Origin: Verrucomicrobiota bacterium
GTDB lineage: Bacteria; Verrucomicrobiota; Verrucomicrobiia; Verrucomicrobiales; Verrucomicrobiaceae
DNA: 34,033 bases
Reading direction: 5' to 3'
Assembly: GCA_017301975.1 (NCBI GenBank)
Contig: JAFLEI010000054.1
Coordinates: 1-34,033 of the forward strand
Shown here one piece after another: positions 6,783 to 14,888 of the stretch. Numbering within the stretch: the first letter of the stretch is position 1; each line of letters opens with the position of its first letter. The notes beneath the pieces were generated by a model, which worked only from the letters and a program-made list of their open reading frames with translations, did no database searches and was not told the origin of the DNA. Position numbers and translations under genes: made by a program.

Positions 6783-8204
6783 TTAGCGCTTGGCCATCGC
6801 GGATTCCAGCGCCTTGCGGTAGTTCAGCACGGCATCGCCGATGGCGTTGGAGACCTGCTGGCGGTAGGTTTCGGAGGCGACGAGCTGGCACTCCGCGCCG
6901 TTGGTGACGAAGCCGCCTTCAAACAGGATGCCGGGGCGCTTGCAGCCGGTGAGCACGCTCCACTGGGCGCGCTTGATGCCGCGATCGACAAACTTGAAGC
7001 GACTGATGACGCTGGCATGCACGGCGGTGGCGAGGGCGATGTTGGCGGAGTCCTGCTTGTTGCCGGTGACGCCGTTGACGTTGTAACCGCCTCCGCGGCT
7101 GATCGTGGCGGCGGCGCTCTGGGGAGTGAGAGCCCAGGTTTCGATGCCTGTGGCGGCTGCACCGCCCGAGTTGAAGTGGAAGCTGAGGAAGATGCTTTTC
7201 GGGGTCTGATTGGCGATGGCCACGCGACCGCCGAGGGTGATGAAGGTGTCCGTCGCACGAGTCAGGATGACCTTGAAGCCGCGCTGCATCAGGGCGGCGC
7301 GGACGGCCATGGCCATCTTGAGGGCGAAATCTTTCTCGTAGCCGTAAATGCCGCGAGCACCGGCGTCATGGCCGCCATGGCCGGCATCGACGACGACGGT
7401 GTCGAAGAATTCGGCGTTCTGGATGTGGCTTGGGTAGAGCACGGGGTCGATGAGCTTGCACAGATCGAGGCGTGAGAAGAGCACCTTGCCGTTGTGTTCA
7501 GCCACGGGGAAACTGAGGATGAACTTGATGTTGTTGATCAGCATCTCCTGGGAGCCGATCTGGGCCTTGAGGATGAGCTTGGAGGAGCCGAGCCAGAAGT
7601 GGGTGCCCTGGGTGCGGAAGGTGGTGAAGCCGTAAACGGGATTGTAGAAATTCCGGATACTTTCCGCCGTCACGTAGTCGCGCCCGCCGATCTTCACGAT
7701 TTCCCAGCCGCCATTGGCAGGGAGGACTTCGATGGATTTGGACTTCTCGGCGCTGACGGTCTTGTCGTCATCGTCCTCTTTGAATTCGCCCTTCATCGGG
7801 GCTTCGTTGTCCTTCGCGGAGGAGGACTTCGTCACATCCTTGACCGGTTCTTCCCTGGGCTTGGGAGTTTCCATTTTGGCGACGGTCTTGGCGGGAGCGG
7901 TTTTCTTGCCGATCTCCATCTTTTTGCCGCCGGTGGTGGTGATGATGACGCGGGGCGGTTTGCTGCTCGAAGTTTTCTTGGTGGCGGTCTTTTCCGGCTC
8001 AGGCTTGGACTTGGCGACCGGCTTCTTTTCCGGCTCGGGTGCCGGGGGCGGAGCTTCGGCTTTGTCTCCGCCGCCGAAGAGCTTTTTGAAGAAGCCGGGC
8101 TTGGCATCGTCTGCATGCGCCACGTCGAACGACGTGGAAGCCAGGGCGAAAGCGAAGGTGGCGATGAGGGCCGTGGGGAGTTTGGAGTGCAGGCCGGGAG
8201 TCAT
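6783..8204 (-). CDS. N-acetylmuramoyl-L-alanine amidase (Amidase_3), secreted
   Basis: 473 residues. A signal peptide (about 1-30) is followed by a long low-complexity Lys/Pro/Glu linker (about 33-160). Next is a beta-rich module resembling the copper-amine-oxidase-N-like fold (about 165-255: GRDYVTAESIRNF, LILKAQIGSQEMLINN), then the Amidase_3 domain (about 268-470). Zinc ligands are visible as DAGHGG (H276), E290 in GYEKDF and H343 in SFHFNS; the catalytic Glu is E429 in FEGGFVTN. These enzymes cut the amide between N-acetylmuramic acid and L-Ala in peptidoglycan, usually at septation. The frame is open to 8333; the Met at 8204 was chosen because it begins the signal peptide. It is divergent from gpmI. 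Confidence 0.93.
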   Translation of the reverse strand: MTPGLHSKLPTALIATFAFALASTSFDVAHADDAKPGFFKKLFGGGDKAEAPPPAPEPEKKPVAKSKPEPEKTATKKTSSSKPPRVIITTTGGKKMEIGKKTAPAKTVAKMETPKPREEPVKDVTKSSSAKDNEAPMKGEFKEDDDDKTVSAEKSKSIEVLPANGGWEIVKIGGRDYVTAESIRNFYNPVYGFTTFRTQGTHFWLGSSKLILKAQIGSQEMLINNIKFILSFPVAEHNGKVLFSRLDLCKLIDPVLYPSHIQNAEFFDTVVVDAGHGGHDAGARGIYGYEKDFALKMAMAVRAALMQRGFKVILTRATDTFITLGGRVAIANQTPKSIFLSFHFNSGGAAATGIETWALTPQSAAATISRGGGYNVNGVTGNKQDSANIALATAVHASVISRFKFVDRGIKRAQWSVLTGCKRPGILFEGGFVTNGAECQLVASETYRQQVSNAIGDAVLNYRKALESAMAKR

Positions 8205-8419
8205 GGCAGAAATGACGGCAATATCGGGGATAGGCGAGTCTTTATACCCTGAGACGGCCCGGAGCGCAAACGATCTAAGAAGCCGGGGACGGGGCAGGGG
8301 GAGGATTTGCCAAGAAAAGCTTAAGGTGGTCAAAAGAGTGCTTCCAGTCTTTCCTGGCCCCGGCCGCTGTGACGCCGCCCTTGACGGAGCCGCCGCCTTG
8401 ACCCATTGACCTCTCAGCC

Positions 8420-9970
8420 ATGACCAAAAAACCTGTTGTTCTGATTATCCGTGACGGCTGGGGCATCAACCCCGGCGGCAAAGCTCAAGCTGAAGCCAAT
8501 GGCGATGCCACCCTGCTGGCCCGCACCCCTTTCCATGATCACCTCTACGCCACCTATCCGCGCGGCACCGTGAGCGCCAGCGGCGAGGACGTGGGCCTGC
8601 CGGACGGCCAGATGGGCAACAGCGAAGTGGGCCACCTGAACCTCGGCGCAGGCCGTGTGGTGTATCAGGACCTGACCCGCATCAACAAATGCATCCGCGA
8701 TGGTGAACTGGCGAAGATGCCTGTGCTGGTGGAAGCCTTTGAAAAAGCCAAGGGCAAGCGCCTGCACTTCCTGGGCCTGATCAGCGACGGCGGGGTGCAT
8801 TCGCATCAGGACCACCTGGCTGCCCTGTGCAACGCCGCGAAGGCTGCCGGGGTGAGCGATTTGATGGTGCATGCCATCACGGATGGTCGCGACACCTCCC
8901 CGACCGGCGGTGCCGCCTACATGGCGAAGCTGGAAAAAGATCTGGCCCCGAGCGGCGCGAAAATCGCCACCGTCATCGGTCGCTACTATGCGATGGATCG
9001 CGACAAGCGCTGGGAGCGCAATAAGCTGGCCTGGGATGCCATCGTCCTTGGCCGTGGCGAAGTCCGCACGGATCTGCCGAGCGAGGCCGTGCAGGCTGCG
9101 TATCCGAAAGACCCGCGCGGGGATGAATTCATGCAGCCCATGATTTTCTCCAATGCCAACGAGCAGCGCATCCGCGATGGCGACGTGATTCTGTGGTTCA
9201 ACTTCCGTGCGGACCGCGCCCGCCAGTTGAGCGATGCGTTTTTGAAATCCGGCTTCGATGGCTTTGACCGTGAGGTGACGCCGAAGACGGGCTACTACAC
9301 GCTCACCGAATACGACGCCACGTACACCGACCTCGGTGCGCGCGTGATCTTCGCCCCTGAGAGCCTGAGCAACAACCTCGGCCAGGTGGTGGCTGCTGCT
9401 GGTCTGAAGCAGCTCCGCGCTGCGGAGACGGAGAAGTACCCGCACGTGACCTTCTTCTTCAACAGCGGTGTGGAAGAACCGAATCCGGGTGAAGACCGCT
9501 ACCTCGCCATCAGTCCGAAGGAAGTGCCGACGTATGACAAGAAGCCGCAGATGAGCGCGCCTGATCTGACCTTTGAGGTGCTGCGCCGCCTGGAGAGCTA
9601 TGATCTGGTGATCATGAACTACGCGAACCCGGACATGGTCGGGCATACGGGTGTGGTCGAAGCGGGCATCCATGCCTGTGAGACGATCGATCTCGGTGTG
9701 CGGATGATCGTGGAGAAGGTGCTGGAACTTGGCGGCAAGCTTTTCATCACCGCCGATCACGGCAACTGCGAGCTCATGCGCAATCCGGATGGATCACCCA
9801 ACACAGCGCACACGACGAACCTCGTTCACGGCATCTATGTGGGTGCCGATGCAGCCAGCTACACGGTGGCGGATGGCAAGCTGGCGGACATTGCGCCGAC
9901 GCTGCTGGACATGCTCGGCGTGAAGACGTCTGCAGAGATGACCGGGAAGAGCTTGCTGGTGAGGAAGTGA
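8420..9970 (+). CDS. gpmI: 2,3-bisphosphoglycerate-independent phosphoglycerate mutase
   Basis: 516 residues, full length for GpmI, which interconverts 3- and 2-phosphoglycerate in glycolysis using two Mn ions. The first metal Asp is in IIRDGWG (D12), and the phosphorylated Ser is in GQMGNSEVGHLNLGAGR (S68). Other family blocks are HAITDGRDTSPTG, GRYYAMDRDKRWER, FNFRADRARQ, MNYANPDMVGHTG and FITADHGNCE. It is the first gene of a plus-strand run, with 13 nt to the next start. The codon use is typical of a well-expressed gene, which also produces a 448-residue antisense shadow frame. Confidence 0.98.
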   Translation: MTKKPVVLIIRDGWGINPGGKAQAEANGDATLLARTPFHDHLYATYPRGTVSASGEDVGLPDGQMGNSEVGHLNLGAGRVVYQDLTRINKCIRDGELAKMPVLVEAFEKAKGKRLHFLGLISDGGVHSHQDHLAALCNAAKAAGVSDLMVHAITDGRDTSPTGGAAYMAKLEKDLAPSGAKIATVIGRYYAMDRDKRWERNKLAWDAIVLGRGEVRTDLPSEAVQAAYPKDPRGDEFMQPMIFSNANEQRIRDGDVILWFNFRADRARQLSDAFLKSGFDGFDREVTPKTGYYTLTEYDATYTDLGARVIFAPESLSNNLGQVVAAAGLKQLRAAETEKYPHVTFFFNSGVEEPNPGEDRYLAISPKEVPTYDKKPQMSAPDLTFEVLRRLESYDLVIMNYANPDMVGHTGVVEAGIHACETIDLGVRMIVEKVLELGGKLFITADHGNCELMRNPDGSPNTAHTTNLVHGIYVGADAASYTVADGKLADIAPTLLDMLGVKTSAEMTGKSLLVRK

Positions 9971-9983
9971 TCCAAGCTCCTTG

Positions 9984-10472
9984 ATGTCTTTTCTGCTCTC
10001 AGAAAACCGAGAACATGATTTCCCTGGCTACTGGAAACGGTACGAGGATTATCTGAAAGCAGAGGGGCATCGCATGCCTCCAGGAGCTATGAAGCTGGCT
10101 CTTTGGAGTGATTGGTATGATTTCAGTGTTCATCATGGTCCTCATGATGCGCACCTGATGGAGGCGCGTCTTTTCCAAGCAGCGTCAGGCGAGTTTCTCG
10201 AAGATGCAGTGCTGAGTCTGAACATCGAACTGCTTGGGGCATACCACGATGGCAAAATCAACCTGAGATATCCGCATGTTTTTCGCTATGAGATCGGTTC
10301 ACAGGATTGCACGTTGCCAATGAATGACTGGCGCTACGATGAATTCAAACTTTCGGACAATGGTCGCCTGTTGCACGAAATCGAATGGGGAAATGGTGAT
10401 CGCTGGCTGATTGAAGCCGACGACATCGAGTATAAGTGGCTGCCGTTTGAGAAGGCGAATGGATCAAAATGA
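9984..10472 (+). CDS. Hypothetical protein coupled to a low-MW phosphatase
   Basis: 162 residues from the ATG at 9984 (a TTG at 9981 is also in frame). The family is not recognised. It is acidic and rich in Trp, Tyr and His (for example SDWYDFSVHHGPHDAH and DIEYKWLPFEKANGSK), with a predicted mixed alpha/beta fold and no signal peptide or membrane segment. It starts 13 nt after gpmI, and its TGA stop overlaps the ATG of the next gene (ATGA), so translational coupling with the phosphatase is likely. The sequence is less GC-rich than gpmI. Confidence 0.75.
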   Translation: MSFLLSENREHDFPGYWKRYEDYLKAEGHRMPPGAMKLALWSDWYDFSVHHGPHDAHLMEARLFQAASGEFLEDAVLSLNIELLGAYHDGKINLRYPHVFRYEIGSQDCTLPMNDWRYDEFKLSDNGRLLHEIEWGNGDRWLIEADDIEYKWLPFEKANGSK

Positions 10473-10807
10473 AAATCCTCTTCCTCTGCTCGCGCAACCA
10501 ATGGCGCAGCCCGACGGCGGAGAAGGTGTATCAAAACGATCCGCGTGTGGACGTGCGCAGCGCTGGAACCAGCGCTTCCGCACGCTGCCGTGTTTCGGAG
10601 AAGCTGCTGCTATGGGCGGATCTGGTGATCGTGATGGAGCATGCGCACAGGCAGCGGCTGCGGGAGCTGTTTCCTGAGATTGTGCGGGAGCTGCGCATCG
10701 AGGTGCTGGACATACCGGATGATTACGAGTTTATGAATCCGGAGCTGGTGGCGCTGATTCAGGAGAGGGTGGAGCCGCTGCTGGAGGAAAGTACTCGTGA
10801 GCTTTAG
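10469..10807 (+). CDS. Low-molecular-weight protein-tyrosine-phosphatase-like protein
   Basis: 112 residues, shorter than typical LMW-PTPs (about 150). The N-terminal P-loop LFLCSRNQWRSPTAE contains C7-x5-R13-S14, the signature of the LMW-PTP/arsenate-reductase fold, although the usual CxGNxCRS is altered. A conserved SAGT (31-34) follows, and IPDDYEFMNPEL (82-93) is in the place of the general-acid DP loop. It could dephosphorylate tyrosine residues or another phosphoester; the substrate is unknown. It overlaps the previous gene by 4 nt. The last six codons and the TAG lie inside a 71-bp palindrome, so the present C-terminus was probably set when the palindrome arrived. Confidence 0.85.
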   Translation: MKILFLCSRNQWRSPTAEKVYQNDPRVDVRSAGTSASARCRVSEKLLLWADLVIVMEHAHRQRLRELFPEIVRELRIEVLDIPDDYEFMNPELVALIQERVEPLLEESTREL

Positions 10808-10860
10808 CTCACTCTGGGAAGCGCCGAGCCTTCCAGAGTGAGCTAAAGCTCACGAGTACT
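10790..10860. repeat. 71-bp palindromic element (hairpin family A, copy 1)
   Basis: Perfect 28-bp arms at 10790-10817 and 10833-10860 flank a 15-nt loop (GAAGCGCCGAGCCTT). Each arm also contains its own small palindrome, GAGCT-TT-AGCTC. A second member is at 20047-20122; it shares the core and loop ending but differs by paired changes in both arms. This copy overlaps the 3' end and stop of the phosphatase and lies between convergent genes, so it may terminate transcription in both directions. Confidence 0.9.
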
Positions 10861-10867
10861 TTGGGCT

Positions 10868-10886
10868 CATCTCGCGGAGCGAAATG
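10868..10886. repeat. Short dispersed hairpin, CATCTCG/CGAAATG (copy 2)
   Basis: Near copy of the hairpin at 6003-6022: CATCTCG, loop CGGAG, CGAAATG (one mismatch in the stem), followed by GGCTACT. The stop codon of the VWA gene (minus strand, 10888-10890) lies in that trailing sequence. It is 8 nt from the end of the 71-bp palindrome. Confidence 0.6.
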
Positions 10887-10887
10887 G

Positions 10888-13482
10888 CTACTGTGCCTGA
10901 CGCCGCTGCGGCACGAGCTGCCACAAACCCACCACGTGCTCCCAGCGGCGGATGGCGGTGTCGAGGATGAAGATCAGCAGCAGGGCGAGCAGGAGCGATG
11001 GCCAGAGTTCTTCATACTGCACGGCCTTGGTGGTCTCGAGATTGGGGAGGCGTTTGGAATCGGAGAGGTAGTCACCGCCGGTGATGTGCGCGGCTTCCTT
11101 GAGCAGCTCTTCATTCACGGTGCCGAGGCTGGCTTCGGTGGAGGGATTGTGAATGAGGCCGGTGGTGACCATCTCGGCACCGAACTGGGCGCGGATGAGA
11201 TACACACCGGCCTGGGTGGGCTTGAAGTCGGCGGCATAGGTGCCGGGCGCATCCTGGCGGAGCGTCAGTTTTTGCACGGCCTTCATCGGCGCACCCAGGG
11301 CATCTGCGGCGACATGGAAGACTTCGGCGGAGACGGCGGCGTTGTTCGCGCGCGTGCCGGCGTCGGCGAGGAGATCGACGCTGACGCGGGCGTCATCGCC
11401 TTCCATCCGTGCGGAGAGATCCATGAGGCGGCCCTGCGGAGCGCGGGCGGTTTCACGCAGCACCTGAGACCAGAAGCGGCCGTAGCCGGGCCAGCGCGCG
11501 ATCCACAGCGAGGCCCAGCGGCTTTTCGCATCCGAGGTGAAGGCCGTGGCTTTGCCGAGACCGAAACGCCAGTGCGCGAGCAGGGGATCGCCTGTCTCTG
11601 TGACCAGCGGCACCTGCGCGGAGGTGCGGCGCGTGGTTTTCACGTAGCCGAGCAGATCGGGTGAGTCCCACTTTTCAAAGCCGGCGAGGATGGGATCCTT
11701 TTCTTTCAGCTCCGGCATGAAGGGCTCCTCGCGGATCATGCGGCCGGTGTGCATGAGGGTGTCCTGCGTGAAGATGCGGGTGATGCTGCTGGCATCCATG
11801 GTGGAGTAGGACTGACCGCCACCGCTGGAGGCGATGGCCTGCAGCAGCGCCACGTGCGAGCCTTCGCCGATGGCGACGGTGGAAATCGTCAGCCCTTCAT
11901 TGCGGCACTGTGTGGCGAGCTGCTCGTAGCCGGAGCCTGCGGTCTGGCCATCGGTGAGGATGATCATGTGCTTCACGCGGGCCTTCGTGCGCAGCAGGGC
12001 CTCGCGCCCGAGCTGAAAGGCCGGGAGCAGATTGGTGCCGCCACCGGAGGCGATGGCGGAGATCTGACCGGACACCGCATTCGTGGAGGTCAGCCGCGTC
12101 ATCGGTGCGACGACGTGCGCCTCCGAGTCGAAGGCCCACACGCCGAGGGAGTCGTTGTGGCCGAGGACTTCCGCCGTGGCGATGGCGGCGCTCTTGGCCA
12201 TCTCGAGTTTTTCTCCGGCCATGGAACCGGAGCGGTCCAGCACGATGGCGACGGCGGCGCTTTGTTTTTCCTCTTCGTCCGGTGCCTTGAGCCGCACGGG
12301 CAGCACTTCTTCAATGGGGGTGCGATAGTAACCACCGACACCAAATGAACCCGGACCGCCGAGCATGACAAGGCCGCCGCCGAGTTTATCGACGTAATCG
12401 CGCAGCGCATTCATGAGTGGCTCGCCAAGCTGATGCGCGGGAACATCGGAGAGGATCACACCGTCGTAGCCGCCGAGCATTTCAAAGGTGATGGCGAGAT
12501 TGCCGGGCTGGCGCATGTCCAGCTCGATGCCCTCCTTTTCCATGGCCTGCATCAGGTAGCGGCCTTCGGCGGCGTCGGACTCGATGTAGAGGAGCCGCAG
12601 GCGGCCGCGCACATCCACGATGGCCAGCGCGCTGTCATTGCCGGGTAGCGTGTCGCCCTGGATGCCTTCGAGCACCGCGCGGTATTGGAAGGTGTTGCGT
12701 GTGGAGGGGGTGCGATTGAAGACGATCTCCTGAGTGCTGCCGGGCTTGAGCGTGACGGGGCGTTTTTCCACCTCGATGCCGTTTTCATAGAGCTTCAGGG
12801 TGCCGGTGCCCGCGATGGTGCTCTCAAAGGTGGCTTTCAGGCTCAGGCTGGCACCTTCGAACAAGCGGGTGCGATTGGGCGTGAGCGACAGCATGCGTGC
12901 ATCCGGTCGATTGGGGCCAGCTACGGGCAGCGCGTGCAGTTTGATGCCGGACACGGCGGCTTCGCGTGCGGCATCGAGAAGGCTGCCGCGTGTTTCGTGG
13001 CCGTCGCCGATGAGGAGGATGTTGCGGCTGGCGCCGGGAGGGAACAAAGCCTCCGCGTATTCGACGGCGGCGGCGTAGTGGCTGTCGCCACCGTGGTCCT
13101 TTTGCCATGCGGCCTGCATGGTGGGAGTGCTGCCTGCGGGCAGGAGTTCGGGCTGCGAGCCGAGCTGGACGATGAACGAATCAATCCCGCTGCCGAGACC
13201 CGAGCGAACACGGGCGGCTTCGGCGAGGGATTTGTTCAAGCCTTCTTCGCCCATGCTCTGGCTGGCATCGACGATGATGCCGAGTGCCTTGCGGCCCGTC
13301 TGCGAAACACGCGCTGGTCCGGCGAGCGCGGCGATGGCCAGCATGACGCCGATGGCGCGGGTGACCAGCAGCAGGCGCTTGCGCAGTCCGATCATGGGAT
13401 GCGATGAGCGCGATTCGATCCACAGCAGCAGAGCGACTGCGGGCAGGATGAGCAGAAGGAGTTTTGGCGATTCCCAGTCCAA
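10888..13482 (-). CDS. Membrane protein with two VWA domains and a GATase1-like domain
   Basis: 864 residues. The N-terminus has two hydrophobic segments (about 8-21 and 38-55). A first von Willebrand A-like domain (about 66-190) carries DASQS (72-76). A GATase1-like middle domain (about 295-400) includes YDGVILSDVPAHQL and YVDKLGGGLVMLGGPGSFG. A second VWA domain (about 411-590) carries an intact metal-binding DRSGS (416-420) and TDGQ. A C-terminal membrane helix (LWPSLLLALLLIFIL, about 831-845) ends the protein. VWA domains mediate metal-dependent protein binding; related proteins sit with MoxR-ATPase/DUF58 gene clusters in PVC bacteria, but none is visible here. It follows the aminotransferase gene on the same strand, with 88 nt and a hairpin between. 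Role unknown. Confidence 0.88.
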   Translation of the reverse strand: MDWESPKLLLLILPAVALLLWIESRSSHPMIGLRKRLLLVTRAIGVMLAIAALAGPARVSQTGRKALGIIVDASQSMGEEGLNKSLAEAARVRSGLGSGIDSFIVQLGSQPELLPAGSTPTMQAAWQKDHGGDSHYAAAVEYAEALFPPGASRNILLIGDGHETRGSLLDAAREAAVSGIKLHALPVAGPNRPDARMLSLTPNRTRLFEGASLSLKATFESTIAGTGTLKLYENGIEVEKRPVTLKPGSTQEIVFNRTPSTRNTFQYRAVLEGIQGDTLPGNDSALAIVDVRGRLRLLYIESDAAEGRYLMQAMEKEGIELDMRQPGNLAITFEMLGGYDGVILSDVPAHQLGEPLMNALRDYVDKLGGGLVMLGGPGSFGVGGYYRTPIEEVLPVRLKAPDEEEKQSAAVAIVLDRSGSMAGEKLEMAKSAAIATAEVLGHNDSLGVWAFDSEAHVVAPMTRLTSTNAVSGQISAIASGGGTNLLPAFQLGREALLRTKARVKHMIILTDGQTAGSGYEQLATQCRNEGLTISTVAIGEGSHVALLQAIASSGGGQSYSTMDASSITRIFTQDTLMHTGRMIREEPFMPELKEKDPILAGFEKWDSPDLLGYVKTTRRTSAQVPLVTETGDPLLAHWRFGLGKATAFTSDAKSRWASLWIARWPGYGRFWSQVLRETARAPQGRLMDLSARMEGDDARVSVDLLADAGTRANNAAVSAEVFHVAADALGAPMKAVQKLTLRQDAPGTYAADFKPTQAGVYLIRAQFGAEMVTTGLIHNPSTEASLGTVNEELLKEAAHITGGDYLSDSKRLPNLETTKAVQYEELWPSLLLALLLIFILDTAIRRWEHVVGLWQLVPQRRQAQ

Positions 13483-13520
13483 GATCGCGGAGGATAGGCT
13501 TGCTGACTGTCAGGGCAAGG

Positions 13521-13546
13521 GGCGTCCCGAAAAAAGGCGGGACGCC
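13521..13546 (-). terminator. Hairpin after the aminotransferase gene
   Basis: A 9-bp perfect stem, GGCGTCCCG/CGGGACGCC, with an 8-nt loop. It lies 24 nt past the stop of the minus-strand aminotransferase gene and 38 nt before the VWA gene start. There is no clear U-tract, so it may be a weak or Rho-assisted terminator or an RNA-stabilising structure. Confidence 0.5.
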
Positions 13547-13570
13547 TCGATCCGTTGTCAGGCCGGAGGC

Positions 13571-14707
13571 CTAACCTCCGATGGTGCTGCGCAGCGTGGC
13601 TAGGAGCTTCTCGATATCTTCGGCGGTGGTGTAGCCGTGGACGGCGATGCGGATGCGGCCCACCTGATGCATGACGTGGATGTTTCGCGCGAGGAGGGCC
13701 TCATTGATGGCGGCGGTGTTTTCGTGCTTGAAGGCGACGATGCCGCTGGAGCAGCCGGGCTGCGCGGCGCTGAGCGCGGTGAGGCCCAGTTCTTTTAAAC
13801 CGGCATGCACGCGGGCGACGAGCGGATCGGCATGCGCGATGATCTTGTCCATGCCGACGGCTTCGAGATAACGCAGCGAGGCATTCAAGGCATACAGAGC
13901 GGCAAAGCTGGGCATGCCGACGGAGAAGCTGAGAGCGCCGGGCTTGATGCGGGCGCTTTCAAAGCGATCGGCATCAAAGGCATTCGCGATGTGGTACCAG
14001 CCACCGGCACTGGTGGTGAGGCGTGCGGCGGATTTTTTGGGAATGCCGATGACGCCCCCGCCGTGGATGCCAAGGGTCCATTTGTGCGTGCTGGAAATCA
14101 TGATATCGGCATCCTGGCAGTCGAGCGCGACGCGGCCCAACGCCTGGGTGACATCAACGGAGATGACCGCCTGTGGCGCGAGCTTGCGGATTATGTCGCG
14201 CAGCGGGGCGAAGGGGATGCGGTGGCCGTTGTAGAAACTCACGAGGCTGACCTGCACGAGAGCGGTGCGATCGTTGAGCAGCGCGGCGAGATCGGTGAGG
14301 TCCAAGGCTCCGTCACGATTTTTCCACAGGCGTGTGACGGGGCGCGAAGCCTCCGGTGCGGTGAGCCAGGGCGTGGCTCCGGCGGGGAAGTCGAGATCGG
14401 TGACGACGACTTCGTCCTTGGGGGTGAGCTTCAGTGCGTTGGCGAGGAGGTTGTAGGCTTCCGAACTGCAGGAGCAGAAGGAGACTTCATCCGTGCTGAG
14501 GCCGAGGTGCCGGGCGGTGATCTCGCGGCAGTCTTCCACGCGTGGGAAGTGGAAATCGCGCCCGCGCATGCCGAGCGATTTGTGGTGCATGTACTCTGCC
14601 ACGGCCTCATTCACGCAGAGCGGGGGGATGCTCTCGGCGGCGGTGTTCAGGTAATGAATGCCTTTGAGGCTGGGGAAATCGGCGGCGCGGGAGGATTCGG
14701 TAAGCAT
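13571..14707 (-). CDS. Aminotransferase class V-fold PLP enzyme (NifS/selenocysteine-lyase-like)
   Basis: 378 residues of a fold-type I PLP enzyme. The start HYLNTAAESIPP (18-29) is the usual substrate-site strand. The PLP Asp is in VISVDVTQALGRV (D185), and the Schiff-base Lys is K209 in ISSTHKWTLGIHGGGVIGI. The C-terminal domain ends with RIRIAVHGYTTAEDIEKLL, as in class V aminotransferases. These enzymes include cysteine desulfurases, kynureninase-like and isopenicillin-N-epimerase-like proteins; no Cys-loop identifies it as a cysteine desulfurase, so the substrate is open. The Met at 14707 was chosen because the upstream frame (to 14827) looks non-coding. It may be co-transcribed with the VWA gene. 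Confidence 0.9.
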   Translation of the reverse strand: MLTESSRAADFPSLKGIHYLNTAAESIPPLCVNEAVAEYMHHKSLGMRGRDFHFPRVEDCREITARHLGLSTDEVSFCSCSSEAYNLLANALKLTPKDEVVVTDLDFPAGATPWLTAPEASRPVTRLWKNRDGALDLTDLAALLNDRTALVQVSLVSFYNGHRIPFAPLRDIIRKLAPQAVISVDVTQALGRVALDCQDADIMISSTHKWTLGIHGGGVIGIPKKSAARLTTSAGGWYHIANAFDADRFESARIKPGALSFSVGMPSFAALYALNASLRYLEAVGMDKIIAHADPLVARVHAGLKELGLTALSAAQPGCSSGIVAFKHENTAAINEALLARNIHVMHQVGRIRIAVHGYTTAEDIEKLLATLRSTIGG

Positions 14708-14888
14708 GTGTGGGGAAGAAACGCAGATTGGTCGGCATTTCACGCGTGAGGAAAAGCTGAATTTACGGCGGGGACATTCGAAGCCGCAGTGGAAGGCTTT
14801 CTGCGCCGGGGCATTGGAAAGGCACAAGAACCTTCTTCGTAGGCCAGGCTTCTTTGAAAACGTGTCTGCACTCTCGCTGCGCCAGACA

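Noticed and set aside
8414..9760. 448-residue minus-strand open frame over gpmI
   Set aside because: Antisense shadow of gpmI, which has all its catalytic motifs on the plus strand.
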